Below are positions 1-8,295 of a DNA stretch of 64,000 bases, piece by piece. Within the stretch, counting starts at the first letter, position 1, and each line of letters starts with the position of its first letter. The translations under genes were made by a program, and so were the position numbers. A model generated the notes under the pieces. That model was not told the origin of the DNA and made no database searches. It saw only the letters and a list, made by a program, of their open reading frames with translations. The stretch comes from CAZEDM01 sp964511075 (GTDB lineage Bacteria > Zixibacteria > MSB-5A5 > RBG-16-43-9), in NCBI GenBank assembly GCA_964511075.1, contig CAZEDM010000001.1:389454-453453 (forward strand), written 5' to 3'.

Positions 1-1
1 C

Positions 2-364
2 TCAAGCAAATACTGGCAGGAATTCGACAAATACGGAACGGATACAGACGATAACTTTCCGGTAAATTTCAGGGTGGGAGGTTCTTATCTCTTTTTAAAG
101 GACAAGCTGCTTTTCTCTATGGATATGGAGAAAAATAGCAAGCAGGACACAAGATTGCACTTAGGGGCTGAGTATCGGGCATTGGAGAACCTGGCTGGCA
201 GAGTGGGTTATGATGACGGCTCCCTTGCCCTTGGTTTGGGGATTAACTACCAGCTAAGATCGGTAATGATTGCGATAGATTATGCCTATCTTTCAAATGA
301 CGTAGAGTTAAATCCGGATCATATACTGGCAATGAGTCTGGAATTTACAGGGTTATTTAAGTAA
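2..364 (+). CDS. PorV/UPF0164-like outer-membrane barrel, C-terminal part (5' truncated by window edge)
   Basis: The open frame runs from the window edge to the TAA at 364 with no in-frame start that makes sense, so the gene begins upstream; a GTG at 74 lies in mid-domain. The visible 120 residues alternate polar and hydrophobic residues in beta-strand fashion and contain the LHLGAEYR and GLGINYQL type strand motifs. The same kind of strands ends the next gene (VHVGGEYTY-like, then GLGLKIGKYSVDYAF), so the two are probably paralogues. It ends in Phe-Lys rather than a terminal aromatic. Role as an outer-membrane barrel is inferred from this resemblance. The next gene starts 28 bases later, so they are likely co-transcribed. 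Confidence 0.7.
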   Translation, partial: SSKYWQEFDKYGTDTDDNFPVNFRVGGSYLFLKDKLLFSMDMEKNSKQDTRLHLGAEYRALENLAGRVGYDDGSLALGLGINYQLRSVMIAIDYAYLSNDVELNPDHILAMSLEFTGLFK

Positions 365-392
365 TGTTATCAGGTCATAGAAGAGGTGTGAG

Positions 393-1328
393 ATGAGAAG
401 ATTAATTTCATTGGTTAGGTTATGTTGGGTGGTCGCTTTTTTTATTGTTTTAAGCCCGAGTCTCTACGGCTCGGATATCCCGGACAATGCGGGCACCTCT
501 GGCCTGGCTTTCCTTAAAATAGGGGTTGGCGCCAGGGCCGCCGGTATGGGCGAAGCTTTCACTTCCGTTTCCGGTGATATATATTCGCTGTACTGGAATC
601 CAGCTGGAGTTGCCCGGCACGAGGGATTCGAATTCGCCTTTATGCACAACGAGTGGTTTCAGGATGTCAGTCTGGAGTACGGCGCTTTATGTTTTGAGTA
701 TAATGATAAAAACGTTTTCGGAGTGGGTATGACCCTTAACCAGGTTAAGGACCTGGAGAGAAGGGAAGGTCCCACAGAAGAGCCCTTAAGCTATTTTGAC
801 CAGCATGCCCTGTCTCTGTCTTTTTCCTGGGGTAGAAAGTTAAATCAAAAAATCGACCTGGGTCTCTCTGCCAAATTCCTCTATGAGAAAATAGATTTCT
901 ACTCAGCCACAGGCCTGGGTTTCGATTTAGGAGCGATATATTTTTTAAGACCAGATATTCAGGTGGGGGGAGCCATACTTAATTTAGGTCCTAAAATGAA
1001 GTTCGAGGACGAAAAATTCGATTTGCCCACCCTGTATAAAATCGGAGGTGCCTATTCGGGTTACGAGAGCTATTTTAAAGGAAGCTTCATTTTGAGTCTC
1101 GACCTGGTAAAACCCAGGGATAACGATTTGAAAATTCATGTGGGCGGGGAATACACTTATAAAGATATGTTTATCTTGAGAAGCGGCTACCAGATCGGTT
1201 ACGACGAGAAAAATATCTCCCTGGGATTGGGTCTGAAGATCGGTAAATATTCCGTGGACTATGCCTTCGTGCCATTCAGCTCAGATTTGGGCAATTCCCA
1301 CAGGTTTTCCGTTAATATAAAGATCTGA
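393..1328 (+). CDS. PorV/PorQ (UPF0164) family outer-membrane protein
   Basis: A 311-residue protein with a signal peptide (about residues 1-26, hydrophobic core after Arg-Arg, cleavage near SLYGS). The mature start has the family signature: GTSGLAFLKIGVGARAAGMG followed by AFTSVSGD and the YWNPAG motif, as in PorV and related barrels of Bacteroidetes and other FCB groups. The rest is a predicted 14-strand-like barrel ending in an amphipathic strand (FSVNIKI). PorV is an outer-membrane shuttle of the type IX secretion system; many UPF0164 members have unknown roles, so secretion is an inference. A C25 protease with a sorting domain is encoded at 42224-44647, which fits. The start has an AGAGGTG ribosome site a few bases upstream. 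Confidence 0.82.
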   Translation: MRRLISLVRLCWVVAFFIVLSPSLYGSDIPDNAGTSGLAFLKIGVGARAAGMGEAFTSVSGDIYSLYWNPAGVARHEGFEFAFMHNEWFQDVSLEYGALCFEYNDKNVFGVGMTLNQVKDLERREGPTEEPLSYFDQHALSLSFSWGRKLNQKIDLGLSAKFLYEKIDFYSATGLGFDLGAIYFLRPDIQVGGAILNLGPKMKFEDEKFDLPTLYKIGGAYSGYESYFKGSFILSLDLVKPRDNDLKIHVGGEYTYKDMFILRSGYQIGYDEKNISLGLGLKIGKYSVDYAFVPFSSDLGNSHRFSVNIKI

Positions 1329-1401
1329 AGGGATTGCTTTACTCCTTGCAGGGACGAACAGTTTAATCAAGCACATTTTTAAGTCGGAGGAAGGGTAAGT
1401 T

Positions 1402-2520
1402 ATGCCAAAGTATAAGATAGCCTGGCTTCCGGGAGATGGGGTGGGAAGGGATGTGATGGAGGCAGCCAGGGTCGTTCTGGACAAGATCAAATTAGATGCA
1501 GAATATATTCCCGGTGAGATCGGCTGGGAATTCTGGTGCAGGGAGGGTAATCCTCTTCCTGACAGGACCATCGAATTATTGAAAAATACTGATTGCTGTC
1601 TTTTCGGAGCCATAACCTCCAAGCCCAAGGAGGAGGCGGAGACTGAACTGGACCCCTCTCTAAAAGGTAAGGGCTATATCTATTCCAGTCCCATCGTAAG
1701 GCTTCGTCAGGAGTTTGACCTGAGAACAAACCTGAGACCCTGCAGGGCCTATCCTGGTAATCCTTTGAATTACAAAGAGGGGATAGACCTGGTTGTATTC
1801 CGTGAAAATACAGAGGATTTGTATTCTGGAATAGAATTTCATCCCCTGCCAAAGGAAGTGATGGAGGTTCTTTTAGAAACTCATCCTAAGATGAAAAAGT
1901 TCGCTTCCACCTCCTTAGATGACATCGCCATCAGCTTGAGAATCGTTACCCGCAAAGCCTCCCAGAATATTATCCGGGATGCTTTTGAATATGCCAGAAA
2001 GAATAAAAGGAAATCGGTAACGGTCGTGGAAAAACCCAACGTGATTCGCGAGACCTCTGGGCTTTTCATCAGAGAAGCAAGGAAAATCTCAAAGGAATAT
2101 CCCGAGATTAAGTTGTATGAGGCCAATATTGATGCAATCTGTATGTGGCTACTGAAAAACCCGTTTGATTATGATGTGCTGGTTACCTCCAATATGTTCG
2201 GGGATATAATCTCAGACCTTTGTGCACAACTGGTCGGCGGTCTTGGTTTTGCCTCCAGCGGAAATATCGGTGATAATTACGCACTCTTCGAGCCAACCCA
2301 TGGCTCTGCACCCAAATATGCCGGGCAGTACAAAGTCAATCCCATAGCTATGATCTTAGCTGTCAAGCTGATGCTGGACTGGTTAGGGGAGAAGGAAAAA
2401 GCGGATAGACTTGAAAATGCCGTTGCTACCGTAGTGAAGGAAGGAAAGGTCAAAACCTACGATATGGGCGGGAAAAATTCTTCGCTGGAAGTAGCGGAGG
2501 AGATAGCTAAGAAATTATAG
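1402..2520 (+). CDS. Isocitrate/isopropylmalate dehydrogenase family protein
   Basis: A 372-residue beta-decarboxylating dehydrogenase. Visible motifs: GDGVGRDV near residue 11, substrate-loop SSPIVRLRQ at 95-103, NLRPCRAYPG at 110-119, RENTEDLYSG at 134-143, catalytic Lys211 in EKPNV, metal-binding Asp in SNMFGDIISD at 263-272, and EPTHGSAPKYAGQ at 297-309. The APKY..KVNP stretch matches the NADP-binding segment of E. coli Icd (Lys344/Tyr345), suggesting NADP use. The residue equivalent to Icd Ser113 is Ser96, but the Asn115 equivalent is Ile98, so isocitrate specificity is uncertain; isopropylmalate or homoisocitrate remain possible. No leucine-pathway neighbours are present. It needs Mg/Mn and acts in the cytoplasm. 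A GGAGGAAGGG ribosome site precedes ATG. Confidence 0.85.
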   Translation: MPKYKIAWLPGDGVGRDVMEAARVVLDKIKLDAEYIPGEIGWEFWCREGNPLPDRTIELLKNTDCCLFGAITSKPKEEAETELDPSLKGKGYIYSSPIVRLRQEFDLRTNLRPCRAYPGNPLNYKEGIDLVVFRENTEDLYSGIEFHPLPKEVMEVLLETHPKMKKFASTSLDDIAISLRIVTRKASQNIIRDAFEYARKNKRKSVTVVEKPNVIRETSGLFIREARKISKEYPEIKLYEANIDAICMWLLKNPFDYDVLVTSNMFGDIISDLCAQLVGGLGFASSGNIGDNYALFEPTHGSAPKYAGQYKVNPIAMILAVKLMLDWLGEKEKADRLENAVATVVKEGKVKTYDMGGKNSSLEVAEEIAKKL

Positions 2521-2585
2521 AAGATGAAAGATGGAAAAGGGGGAAAACGTGATTGTGATTCGTTGTTCGTGAATATGAGTATATT

Positions 2586-2742
2586 GTAGGGACAGACCAA
2601 AGTGTCTGCCCTGATTTATTTTTGTAGGTCAAGCATATCCACAGGATTGCTTGACAAAAATAGTTGTCAGCCACTCTTCGAGATGGTTGACCTACAAAGC
2701 TATTGCATTTTAGGTAGGACAGGCTTCCAGCCTGTCCTAGAG
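2586..2742. repeat. Cluster of three intergenic palindromes (repeat family A)
   Basis: The 265-base gap after the dehydrogenase holds three hairpins in a row. The first (2586-2614) starts GTAGGGACAGAC and closes GTCTGCCC. The second (about 2624-2695) starts GTAGGTCAA and ends TTGACCTAC with inner palindromes. The third (about 2712-2740) is GGACAGGC, a five-base loop, GCCTGTCC. The GTAGGG-type outer ends recur elsewhere in the window (4966, 6360, 8221, 16052, 26421, 56419). One or more may also end transcription between the convergent genes. Confidence 0.6.
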
Positions 2743-2785
2743 AGGGGAAGTTTTTAAGCAAGGCTAAGGCTTTGCTCTCTGAATT

Positions 2786-3262
2786 TTAAATCTTCGGAGG
2801 AACTATCCCCAGTATCCTCAGATATTGATTTATCTGGCTTCTGTGATGGATGTCGTGTTCCAGCAGATGGGTGAATATCCAGTAACCTTCCAGATGGTGA
2901 GTTTTACCCTCATGCTCTATAGAATAGGTTTTGCTTAATACTTCTTCTGGTTCGGCAAAGAATCTCTCCATCCTTTCCCAGTGAAGCTCAAGATATTCCT
3001 TGATCTTCTCTTTGGGCGGGCAGGGTTTGTCCGCGAATGCAAGCTCGGTATACTTCTTCCCCTTGATGACCTCATCGTACCACCCATCAGAGCACTCGGA
3101 GATATGTAAAAACAGGTTGCCCAGCGTTATCATCTTCTCCGCCGGTGCCCAGTTGAGCTTATCCTCAGGGGTAAGCTCTAAAGCCTTATTCAAGGTTGGC
3201 ACAAGGCTTTTTCTCCAGAATTTGATCTGATTTTCGAGTAAAGGGTTGTTCTCTGAAAGCAT
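2786..3262 (-). CDS. DinB family protein
   Basis: A 158-residue all-helical protein of the DinB/YfiT superfamily. The likely metal ligands are visible: His53 in LFLHISE, and His136 and His140 within the HLLEHDIHH segment (132-140), which is the usual three-histidine pattern. Family members are stress-associated metalloproteins; some are thiol transferases using bacillithiol or mycothiol, others have no known substrate, and nothing here picks one. It lies 25 bases before the stop side of the C69 peptidase gene in the same direction, so the two may be co-transcribed. A good ribosome site (AGGAGGAAAG on the coding strand) precedes the ATG. Confidence 0.8.
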   Translation of the reverse strand: MLSENNPLLENQIKFWRKSLVPTLNKALELTPEDKLNWAPAEKMITLGNLFLHISECSDGWYDEVIKGKKYTELAFADKPCPPKEKIKEYLELHWERMERFFAEPEEVLSKTYSIEHEGKTHHLEGYWIFTHLLEHDIHHRSQINQYLRILGIVPPKI

Positions 3263-3287
3263 CTTTCCTCCTTTTTAGTGATTTATT

Positions 3288-4931
3288 TCAATCTACCAGT
3301 TTAGATTCCGGCACATCTTCTTTTTTCTCCGGCAAACGGAACTGGTCCGGACGGGCTTTCAAAACTTCCCTGAGCCAGGTTTCCGGATAACCTTTTTCCT
3401 GTGGTCTGCCGTTTTCATCTTTGACATAGCCGTCATTATATTTGGTTATTAAAAATTCGCCTAATTCTTTCCATCTTGATACTGCCATTTCCGCATTGGT
3501 AACAGAATAACCGGTCAAATATCGGGTCAAAAGCTCAGGATCGGTTTTGTACAGTTCCAAAGCTGTCTTTTCCACGGATGGCTGAAGCTTGATAAAGTTT
3601 CCTTCAAGCTCTTTTTGCACTTTTAGGATATCCTCGACCATATAGGAATATTTCAGATTGGCAAAGTTCGCCACGAAATTGTATACCCACCAGGCAGAAT
3701 CCCAGGAGAATTTCTTAAGAGAACCTACGGTATAGGATTTCGGGACAGTATCTATCCCGCAATAAAGCGGCACATAACAGGAGGTGTAGGTATCATCCAG
3801 CCCGTACCACAAAACCCCTCCGATTGGGTCAGGCAGCCAGGAACGTGACTGCGAAACAAACGAGAAAGCAGTCTGCTGGGTCGAAATCGGTCTCTCCCAG
3901 CCATAATCCACGCTGTCCACCATCCAGTTAATAGGTCTCCAGCGATTAGGAGTGCCATAGGGTCCGGCATCTATCCCCTTGGTCATATCATAAGGCGTTC
4001 CCTCGTAATGGTCTCTCATCAGGGTGAAAACATCGGAGACTGTAAGCTTTTTATCTGGCTTGATCCATAGGGGATAGGGTTCCGCACCCTCAACTCCTCT
4101 ATGATAATCAGTTGTGAAATACTTTGAGGGTGCGGCTCGACGGAAAATGCTCCAGACACGTGTATCAGCATATCTCAGATTTTTCGGAGTGGCTGGGCAG
4201 TAAGCATCACAGAACCTAAAAGGCTTGCCGGATTCAGGGTCGTAATACCCTTTTTCTGTGGCAAAGGAAATGACTTTTTCAGAATACAGACAGTTATCCG
4301 GATCATTTAAAGGGAACTCACCAATCCTTGCCTTGTTGGCATGGCAGGAGATATACCCGTCCGGAACCCTCAGAGCCACCCATACGGCTCCCTTTCCTCC
4401 GGGACCCGGGCCTATCATCTCCATTATCCAGGCTTCTTTGGTGTCTGCTATAGAAAAAGATTCTCCGGTTGAATGGTAACCATAATCTGCCACCAGCTGT
4501 GTCATAACCTTGATTGCTTCCCTGGCAGTCTTTACTCTTTGAAGAGCAAGCGTCATCAGATCCCAGTATTCTAAAAGACCATCCGGGTTTTGCAGCTCCT
4601 CCCTACCATCAAAAGTCGTCTCGCTGATGGTGAGCTGATGCTCGTTCATCAGATCGACCACGGCATAGGTGTGAGAAACCTGTTTTACTTTACCCCGGAC
4701 TTTTCCATACCAATCAGTTATCTCAAGAGAGTCTCCTTCTTTGTAATCCGCAGCAGGTAAATACTCCAGATGTGGGTGAAACTCGCCGTCACAGGTATAG
4801 GTTATCATCACCGAGCCATCCTCCGAGGCTCCTTTGGTCACCAGAATACTGGTGCAAGGCTCAATCTGTATGCTGGTTATCTGGATGAGAATACCCATAA
4901 AAACCAAAAGCATAAGAAACTGTTTTTTCAT
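3288..4931 (-). CDS. C69 family (PepD-like) secreted dipeptidase
   Basis: A 547-residue protein with an N-terminal signal peptide (hydrophobic residues 5-22). Right after it comes Cys26 in PCTSILVTKGAS, followed by EDGSVMIT; in family C69 (PepD, Ntn-hydrolase fold) this Cys becomes the catalytic N-terminal nucleophile. The GESFSIADTKEAWIMEMIGPG block near 155-175 is another family hallmark. The signal peptide implies periplasmic or secreted action; the substrate (dipeptides) is from family knowledge. The start is supported by GAGGTAGGATT just upstream of ATG. It is followed on the same strand by the DinB gene. Length suits the long C69 forms. Confidence 0.85.
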   Translation of the reverse strand: MKKQFLMLLVFMGILIQITSIQIEPCTSILVTKGASEDGSVMITYTCDGEFHPHLEYLPAADYKEGDSLEITDWYGKVRGKVKQVSHTYAVVDLMNEHQLTISETTFDGREELQNPDGLLEYWDLMTLALQRVKTAREAIKVMTQLVADYGYHSTGESFSIADTKEAWIMEMIGPGPGGKGAVWVALRVPDGYISCHANKARIGEFPLNDPDNCLYSEKVISFATEKGYYDPESGKPFRFCDAYCPATPKNLRYADTRVWSIFRRAAPSKYFTTDYHRGVEGAEPYPLWIKPDKKLTVSDVFTLMRDHYEGTPYDMTKGIDAGPYGTPNRWRPINWMVDSVDYGWERPISTQQTAFSFVSQSRSWLPDPIGGVLWYGLDDTYTSCYVPLYCGIDTVPKSYTVGSLKKFSWDSAWWVYNFVANFANLKYSYMVEDILKVQKELEGNFIKLQPSVEKTALELYKTDPELLTRYLTGYSVTNAEMAVSRWKELGEFLITKYNDGYVKDENGRPQEKGYPETWLREVLKARPDQFRLPEKKEDVPESKLVD

Positions 4932-4965
4932 AATCCTACCTCACTTTAAGATATTTTTTGAATCT

Positions 4966-5028
4966 GTAGCGGAAGGCTTCAGCCTTCCATTTAAACTTAA
5001 ATGATGGAGGTCTGAAAACCTCCGCTAC
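4966..5028. repeat. Palindromic intergenic element (family A)
   Basis: Sixty-three bases bounded by GTAGCGGAAGG and CCTCCGCTAC. Two inner hairpins are visible: GGAAGGCTTCAGCCTTCC and GGAGGTCTGAAAACCTCC. It sits between the YihY gene and the C69 peptidase gene. The outer ends pair with each other, so the whole element can fold as a cruciform with two side stems. Confidence 0.7.
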
Positions 5029-5040
5029 ATTCGATTCTCA

Positions 5041-5904
5041 TTAAGGATATCTCTTTTTCCTCAGCATCTCTAAATTATTTCCGATCTCTGCTCCAATCAA
5101 AAGGATAAATGCAGAGTAATAAATCCAGAAAAGCAATATAACTATAGTTCCGAAAGAGCCATAGATCTTCTCCAGGCTGGTGTAGTTCCTTATGTAAATA
5201 TCAAAGAGATGTTTGGAGACCTCCCACAAAACAGCTGAGGTCAACGCTCCGACAAAAGCAGGAAAATCCGGAATTTTCCGGTAGGGGATGAATTTGTAAA
5301 GCAAAAAGAAAAGCAGTGTGCTCAAGAGTACAGGTAGGATCAAGGCCAGAAGATTTGCCAGGAAAGGAGCATCGGAGAGCCTGAAACCCAGATAGGGGAT
5401 GCTTTGATTTTTGGCAAAGGCATAAAAACTGGTCAGGAACAAAGAAAGTAGAAGAATCGCTATAGAGAGAGGGACCAGGATAAGGGAAATGAACTTACTG
5501 TGAAAATAGTTCCTTCCCCTGTCCACCTTCCAGACGGTATTGAGTGCCTGTTCCATAGCCGAAAAAATTCTGGAAGCTGCCCAGGTCAACCCTAAGAGAC
5601 CGAATAACCCTAAGACCTGTCTTTTCTGTATCAGGTTAAAAACGAGTTTAAAAGAGGAGACAGTGGAAATGGGCAGGGATTTGGCTAATAGAAAATAGGC
5701 GGAGGATGCCGCTTTCTCCGAGGAGTGCAGGGCAAAACCTAAAAGGGAGATTAATAATAAAAAGAATGGAATTAAAGACAAGATGGCATAAAAGGACATC
5801 CCTGCAGCCATTAAAGGGCAGTTGTCTTTGGAGAAAAAATTGACGTAGGTTTCTTTAAACCAGTTCCAAAAGAAAAGAAGGTTTTTCTTCATTTGAATTT
5901 TCAC
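5041..5904 (-). CDS. YihY/BrkB family inner-membrane protein
   Basis: A 287-residue integral membrane protein with about six hydrophobic segments. It has the N-terminal MAAGMSFYAILSLIPFFLLL stretch typical of YihY/UPF0761, the central GLLGLTWAASRIFSAMEQ helix ending near the NTVWKV sequence, and the C-terminal YGSFGTIVILLFWIYYSAF pair. The family was once called ribonuclease BN in error; the real function is unknown, perhaps transport. The start is set by ATG at 5904, after which MKIQMKKNLL gives a positive, cytoplasmic N terminus. It stands alone between two palindromic elements. Confidence 0.85.
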   Translation of the reverse strand: MKIQMKKNLLFFWNWFKETYVNFFSKDNCPLMAAGMSFYAILSLIPFFLLLISLLGFALHSSEKAASSAYFLLAKSLPISTVSSFKLVFNLIQKRQVLGLFGLLGLTWAASRIFSAMEQALNTVWKVDRGRNYFHSKFISLILVPLSIAILLLSLFLTSFYAFAKNQSIPYLGFRLSDAPFLANLLALILPVLLSTLLFFLLYKFIPYRKIPDFPAFVGALTSAVLWEVSKHLFDIYIRNYTSLEKIYGSFGTIVILLFWIYYSAFILLIGAEIGNNLEMLRKKRYP

Positions 5905-5909
5905 TGTGC

Positions 5910-5977
5910 TTGCCAGGTCCCCTGACCTGGCAAGTCAATTTTATCTTTGCCGCCGGGTCAGGGGACCCGACGGTCAC
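5910..5977. repeat. Two nested palindromes (family A-like)
   Basis: Two hairpins in tandem: TGCCAGGTCCCCTGACCTGGCA (arms TGCCAGGTC and its complement) and CCGGGTCAGGGGACCCG. Both contain the same core, TCAGGGGACC and its complement, in opposite order, which suggests duplication and inversion of one module. They fill the gap between the start of the YihY gene and the stop of the TIGR04076 gene. Confidence 0.6.
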
Positions 5978-5993
5978 AAAATGATTCTACTAC

Positions 5994-6284
5994 CTACTTT
6001 TTAATTCGGGTCAGTTCAAAAACCACGCAGGATTTTGGATCCGGGCAGCAGATTACAGCTTTGTCCTTGTTTCTCTCCCAGGGGAACTCCCCTCCGAATC
6101 TCAGGACTCTATAGTAGGGGAATATGACGTCAAATGCCGCTCCGCAGATTCCTGCTACGGTCCTCCCATCCTTAAGAATCCAGGTATCTCCTTTCTTGAG
6201 CCCGAAATCGCAGGGTTTTTTCTCCACCCTTAAAACTTTCACCCTGACCGGAAAGTCTTTGGTTTTTGTTCTTCTCTTTTTCAT
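5994..6284 (-). CDS. TIGR04076 family small protein
   Basis: A 96-residue protein matching the TIGR04076 pattern: VKVLRVEKKPCDFGLKKGD, then GICGAAFDVIFPYYRVLRFG, then a closing CCPDPKSCVVFELTRI. Four or more cysteines (in KKPCDF, GICG, ICCPD, KSCVV) could hold a metal, but this is inference; the family has no established function. It is preceded by GGAGCGAAT on the coding strand. No functional link to the PolX gene upstream is apparent. Confidence 0.75.
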   Translation of the reverse strand: MKKRRTKTKDFPVRVKVLRVEKKPCDFGLKKGDTWILKDGRTVAGICGAAFDVIFPYYRVLRFGGEFPWERNKDKAVICCPDPKSCVVFELTRIKK

Positions 6285-6359
6285 ATTCGCTCCTTAAGTT
6301 TGCAGGGCAACTCTCAAAATCCCTTCTGGACCTTCAGGGTTGCATTCATTTGTTTCTTT

Positions 6360-6466
6360 GTAGGGACAGAATAGTGTTCTGTCCCTGTGACCTGACTGTA
6401 GGGGCGTATCGCAGTTCGACAGGCTCACTGCTCTGAGCGAAGCCGAAGAGCAATACGCCCCTACTA
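6360..6466. repeat. Compound palindromic element (family A)
   Basis: A hairpin GTAGGGACAGAA...TTCTGTCCC (6360-6387) is followed by a longer stem beginning GTAGGGGCGTATCGC and closing with ATACGCCCCTAC (about 6398-6464). The interior includes TTCGACAGGCTCACTG and GAGCGAAGCCGAAG, and the similar TTCGGCTCCGCTCAGGAC occurs near 16240. It lies between PolX and the TIGR04076 gene. Confidence 0.65.
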
Positions 6467-6475
6467 CATCCTCAT

Positions 6476-8182
6476 TCATTTCAAAATTTTCAATAACTTC
6501 TCCAAGGATAAAGTATTAACCACGTCCTCCGGCTCAAGCCAGCCTCTTTTAGCGGTGGCTATGCCGTATTTTATCCAGTGCAGGTGTTCGGTCCAGTGGG
6601 AATCAGTAGAGATGGCTATTTTTACTCCCTTTTCTTTGGCTTTTCTGCAGTTTATATCGTTCAGATCCAGCCTGTCAGGAAAGGCATTCAGTTCCATTAT
6701 CTTGCCATTGGCTTTTGCCGCATCCAGGAGTTTATCCATATCCACCTCGTAGGGGTCTCTTTTGCCCAATAATCTGCCGGTTGGATGAGCGATTATATGC
6801 ACGTGGGGATTTTCTATTGCCTGGATGATTCTTCTGGTCATCTCCTCCCTGGGCTGGGAGAACTTGGTATGAACTGCTCCAATAACCAGCTCCAGCTCCC
6901 TGAGAATATCATCCTCAAAATCCATTTTGCCGTTTGACTTTATGTCCACCTCTGCCCCGTTCAAGACTTTAAATCCTTTGAGCTTTTTGTTCACCGCGTC
7001 TATTTCTTTTTTTCGCTTCTTAATCCTTTCCGGAGTAAGCCCGTTGGTTATCCCGATGGTAGGTGAATGGTCGCACAGGGCGATATATTGATAACCCATC
7101 TTCCGGGCAGCTTGTGCCATCTCCTCAATCGTGCTTCTGCCGTCTGTCCAGTTGGAGTGGATGTGCAGGTCCCCTTTGATATCCTTTAATTCGATCAGAT
7201 GAGGCAATTTCTTTTTCTGGGCAGCTTCGATTTCGCCCCAATCCTCCCTTATCTCAGGTGGTATATAAGGCAGTCCCACTGATTTGAAAACCTCTTCCTC
7301 TGTTTTCCCGGCGACGCTTTTTTTACCTTTGAAAACCCCATATTCATTCACCTTCAAGCCCCTGTCGATTCCCAGAGACCTTATCCTGATATTATGGGCT
7401 TTTGAGCCGGTGAAATAGTGCCGGGCTGAGCCGTAGGATTCCGGCTTTACCACTCTTAAGTCCATCTGAATTCCATCTTTGGTCACGATGCTGGATTTGG
7501 TTGCTCCTTGGGATAAAACGTTTTGCACCTCGGGCAATTTAACAAAGGCATCAGAGATTACTTTTGGCTTTGTAGAGGAAACCAAGATGTCGACGTCAGC
7601 AATGGTTCCCTTCATTCTTCTTAGGCTTCCAGCTAAGCTTATATCTTTTACCTCCTTAACTTTTTTCAATTGAGAAACGATTGATTCAGCCTTGGGTAAG
7701 ATTTCACCTAAGGGGTATCTTTCCTTGTGTCTTCTTTCCTGTTCAATTCCTTTTAGGATGTTCTGTTCGGTTTTTTCTCCCAAGCCGGGAAGGCCTCTTA
7801 ATTTTCCCTTGCGCGCGGCTTTTTCGAGCTGGTCAAGGGTTTTGATTCCCAGTTTATCGTAAACCAGTCTCACATGTTTTGGTCCCATTCCGGGAACCTC
7901 AAGAAGCTCCACCAGCGGTGCAAATTCAGATTTCTTCAGCTTCTCATACATCTCCAATTTGTTGGTTTCAACAAGCTCTTTTATTTTCAAGGCAATTTTC
8001 TCGCCGATGCCGGGAAGGTTCTTCAACTCCTCAGTATCCTTGATCTCCGAAAGCTCTTTGGTATAGGATTCCACAGTCTGGGCAGCTTTTATATAGGCTC
8101 TTATTTTGAAAGGGTTTTCCCCCTGAATCTCCAGTATCTCGGCTATGTTATAGAATATTCTGGCGATATCCTGGTTGGTCAT
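6476..8182 (-). CDS. polX: DNA polymerase X with PHP domain (PolX)
   Basis: A 568-residue protein with the standard bacterial PolX layout. The N-terminal helix-hairpin-helix repeats show as NLPGIGEKIA (55-64), VPGMGPKHV and LPGLGEKT. The polymerase palm has GSLRR at 185-189 with DVD at 196-198 and a third acidic residue at Asp241, followed by HYFTGSKAHN. The C-terminal PHP domain has DLHIHSNWTDG from 339, CDHSP, GAVHTKF, AHPTGR and STDSHW, the metal ligands for 3'-5' exonuclease and AP-endonuclease activity. It fills short gaps in base-excision repair. The ATG is preceded by a weak site. LigA lies upstream on the same strand, a sensible repair pairing, though a palindrome separates them. Confidence 0.95.
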   Translation of the reverse strand: MTNQDIARIFYNIAEILEIQGENPFKIRAYIKAAQTVESYTKELSEIKDTEELKNLPGIGEKIALKIKELVETNKLEMYEKLKKSEFAPLVELLEVPGMGPKHVRLVYDKLGIKTLDQLEKAARKGKLRGLPGLGEKTEQNILKGIEQERRHKERYPLGEILPKAESIVSQLKKVKEVKDISLAGSLRRMKGTIADVDILVSSTKPKVISDAFVKLPEVQNVLSQGATKSSIVTKDGIQMDLRVVKPESYGSARHYFTGSKAHNIRIRSLGIDRGLKVNEYGVFKGKKSVAGKTEEEVFKSVGLPYIPPEIREDWGEIEAAQKKKLPHLIELKDIKGDLHIHSNWTDGRSTIEEMAQAARKMGYQYIALCDHSPTIGITNGLTPERIKKRKKEIDAVNKKLKGFKVLNGAEVDIKSNGKMDFEDDILRELELVIGAVHTKFSQPREEMTRRIIQAIENPHVHIIAHPTGRLLGKRDPYEVDMDKLLDAAKANGKIMELNAFPDRLDLNDINCRKAKEKGVKIAISTDSHWTEHLHWIKYGIATAKRGWLEPEDVVNTLSLEKLLKILK

Positions 8183-8220
8183 AAAAAAAGTTCGAGGGTT
8201 TAAGGATTCAAGGGTTCAAT

Positions 8221-8271
8221 GTAGTGCGAGGCTTTTAGCCTCGCTTTGGCGACCCTAAAGGGTCGCACTAC
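8221..8271. repeat. Palindromic intergenic element (family A, GTAGTG type)
   Basis: Fifty-one bases bounded by GTAGTGCGA and TCGCACTAC, with inner hairpins GCGAGGCTTTTAGCCTCGC and GCGACCCTAAAGGGTCGC. It lies between ligA and polX. A decayed half copy sits at about 10393-10427. Confidence 0.75.
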
Positions 8272-8295
8272 GTTATCATTAGTTAAAATCAATGA

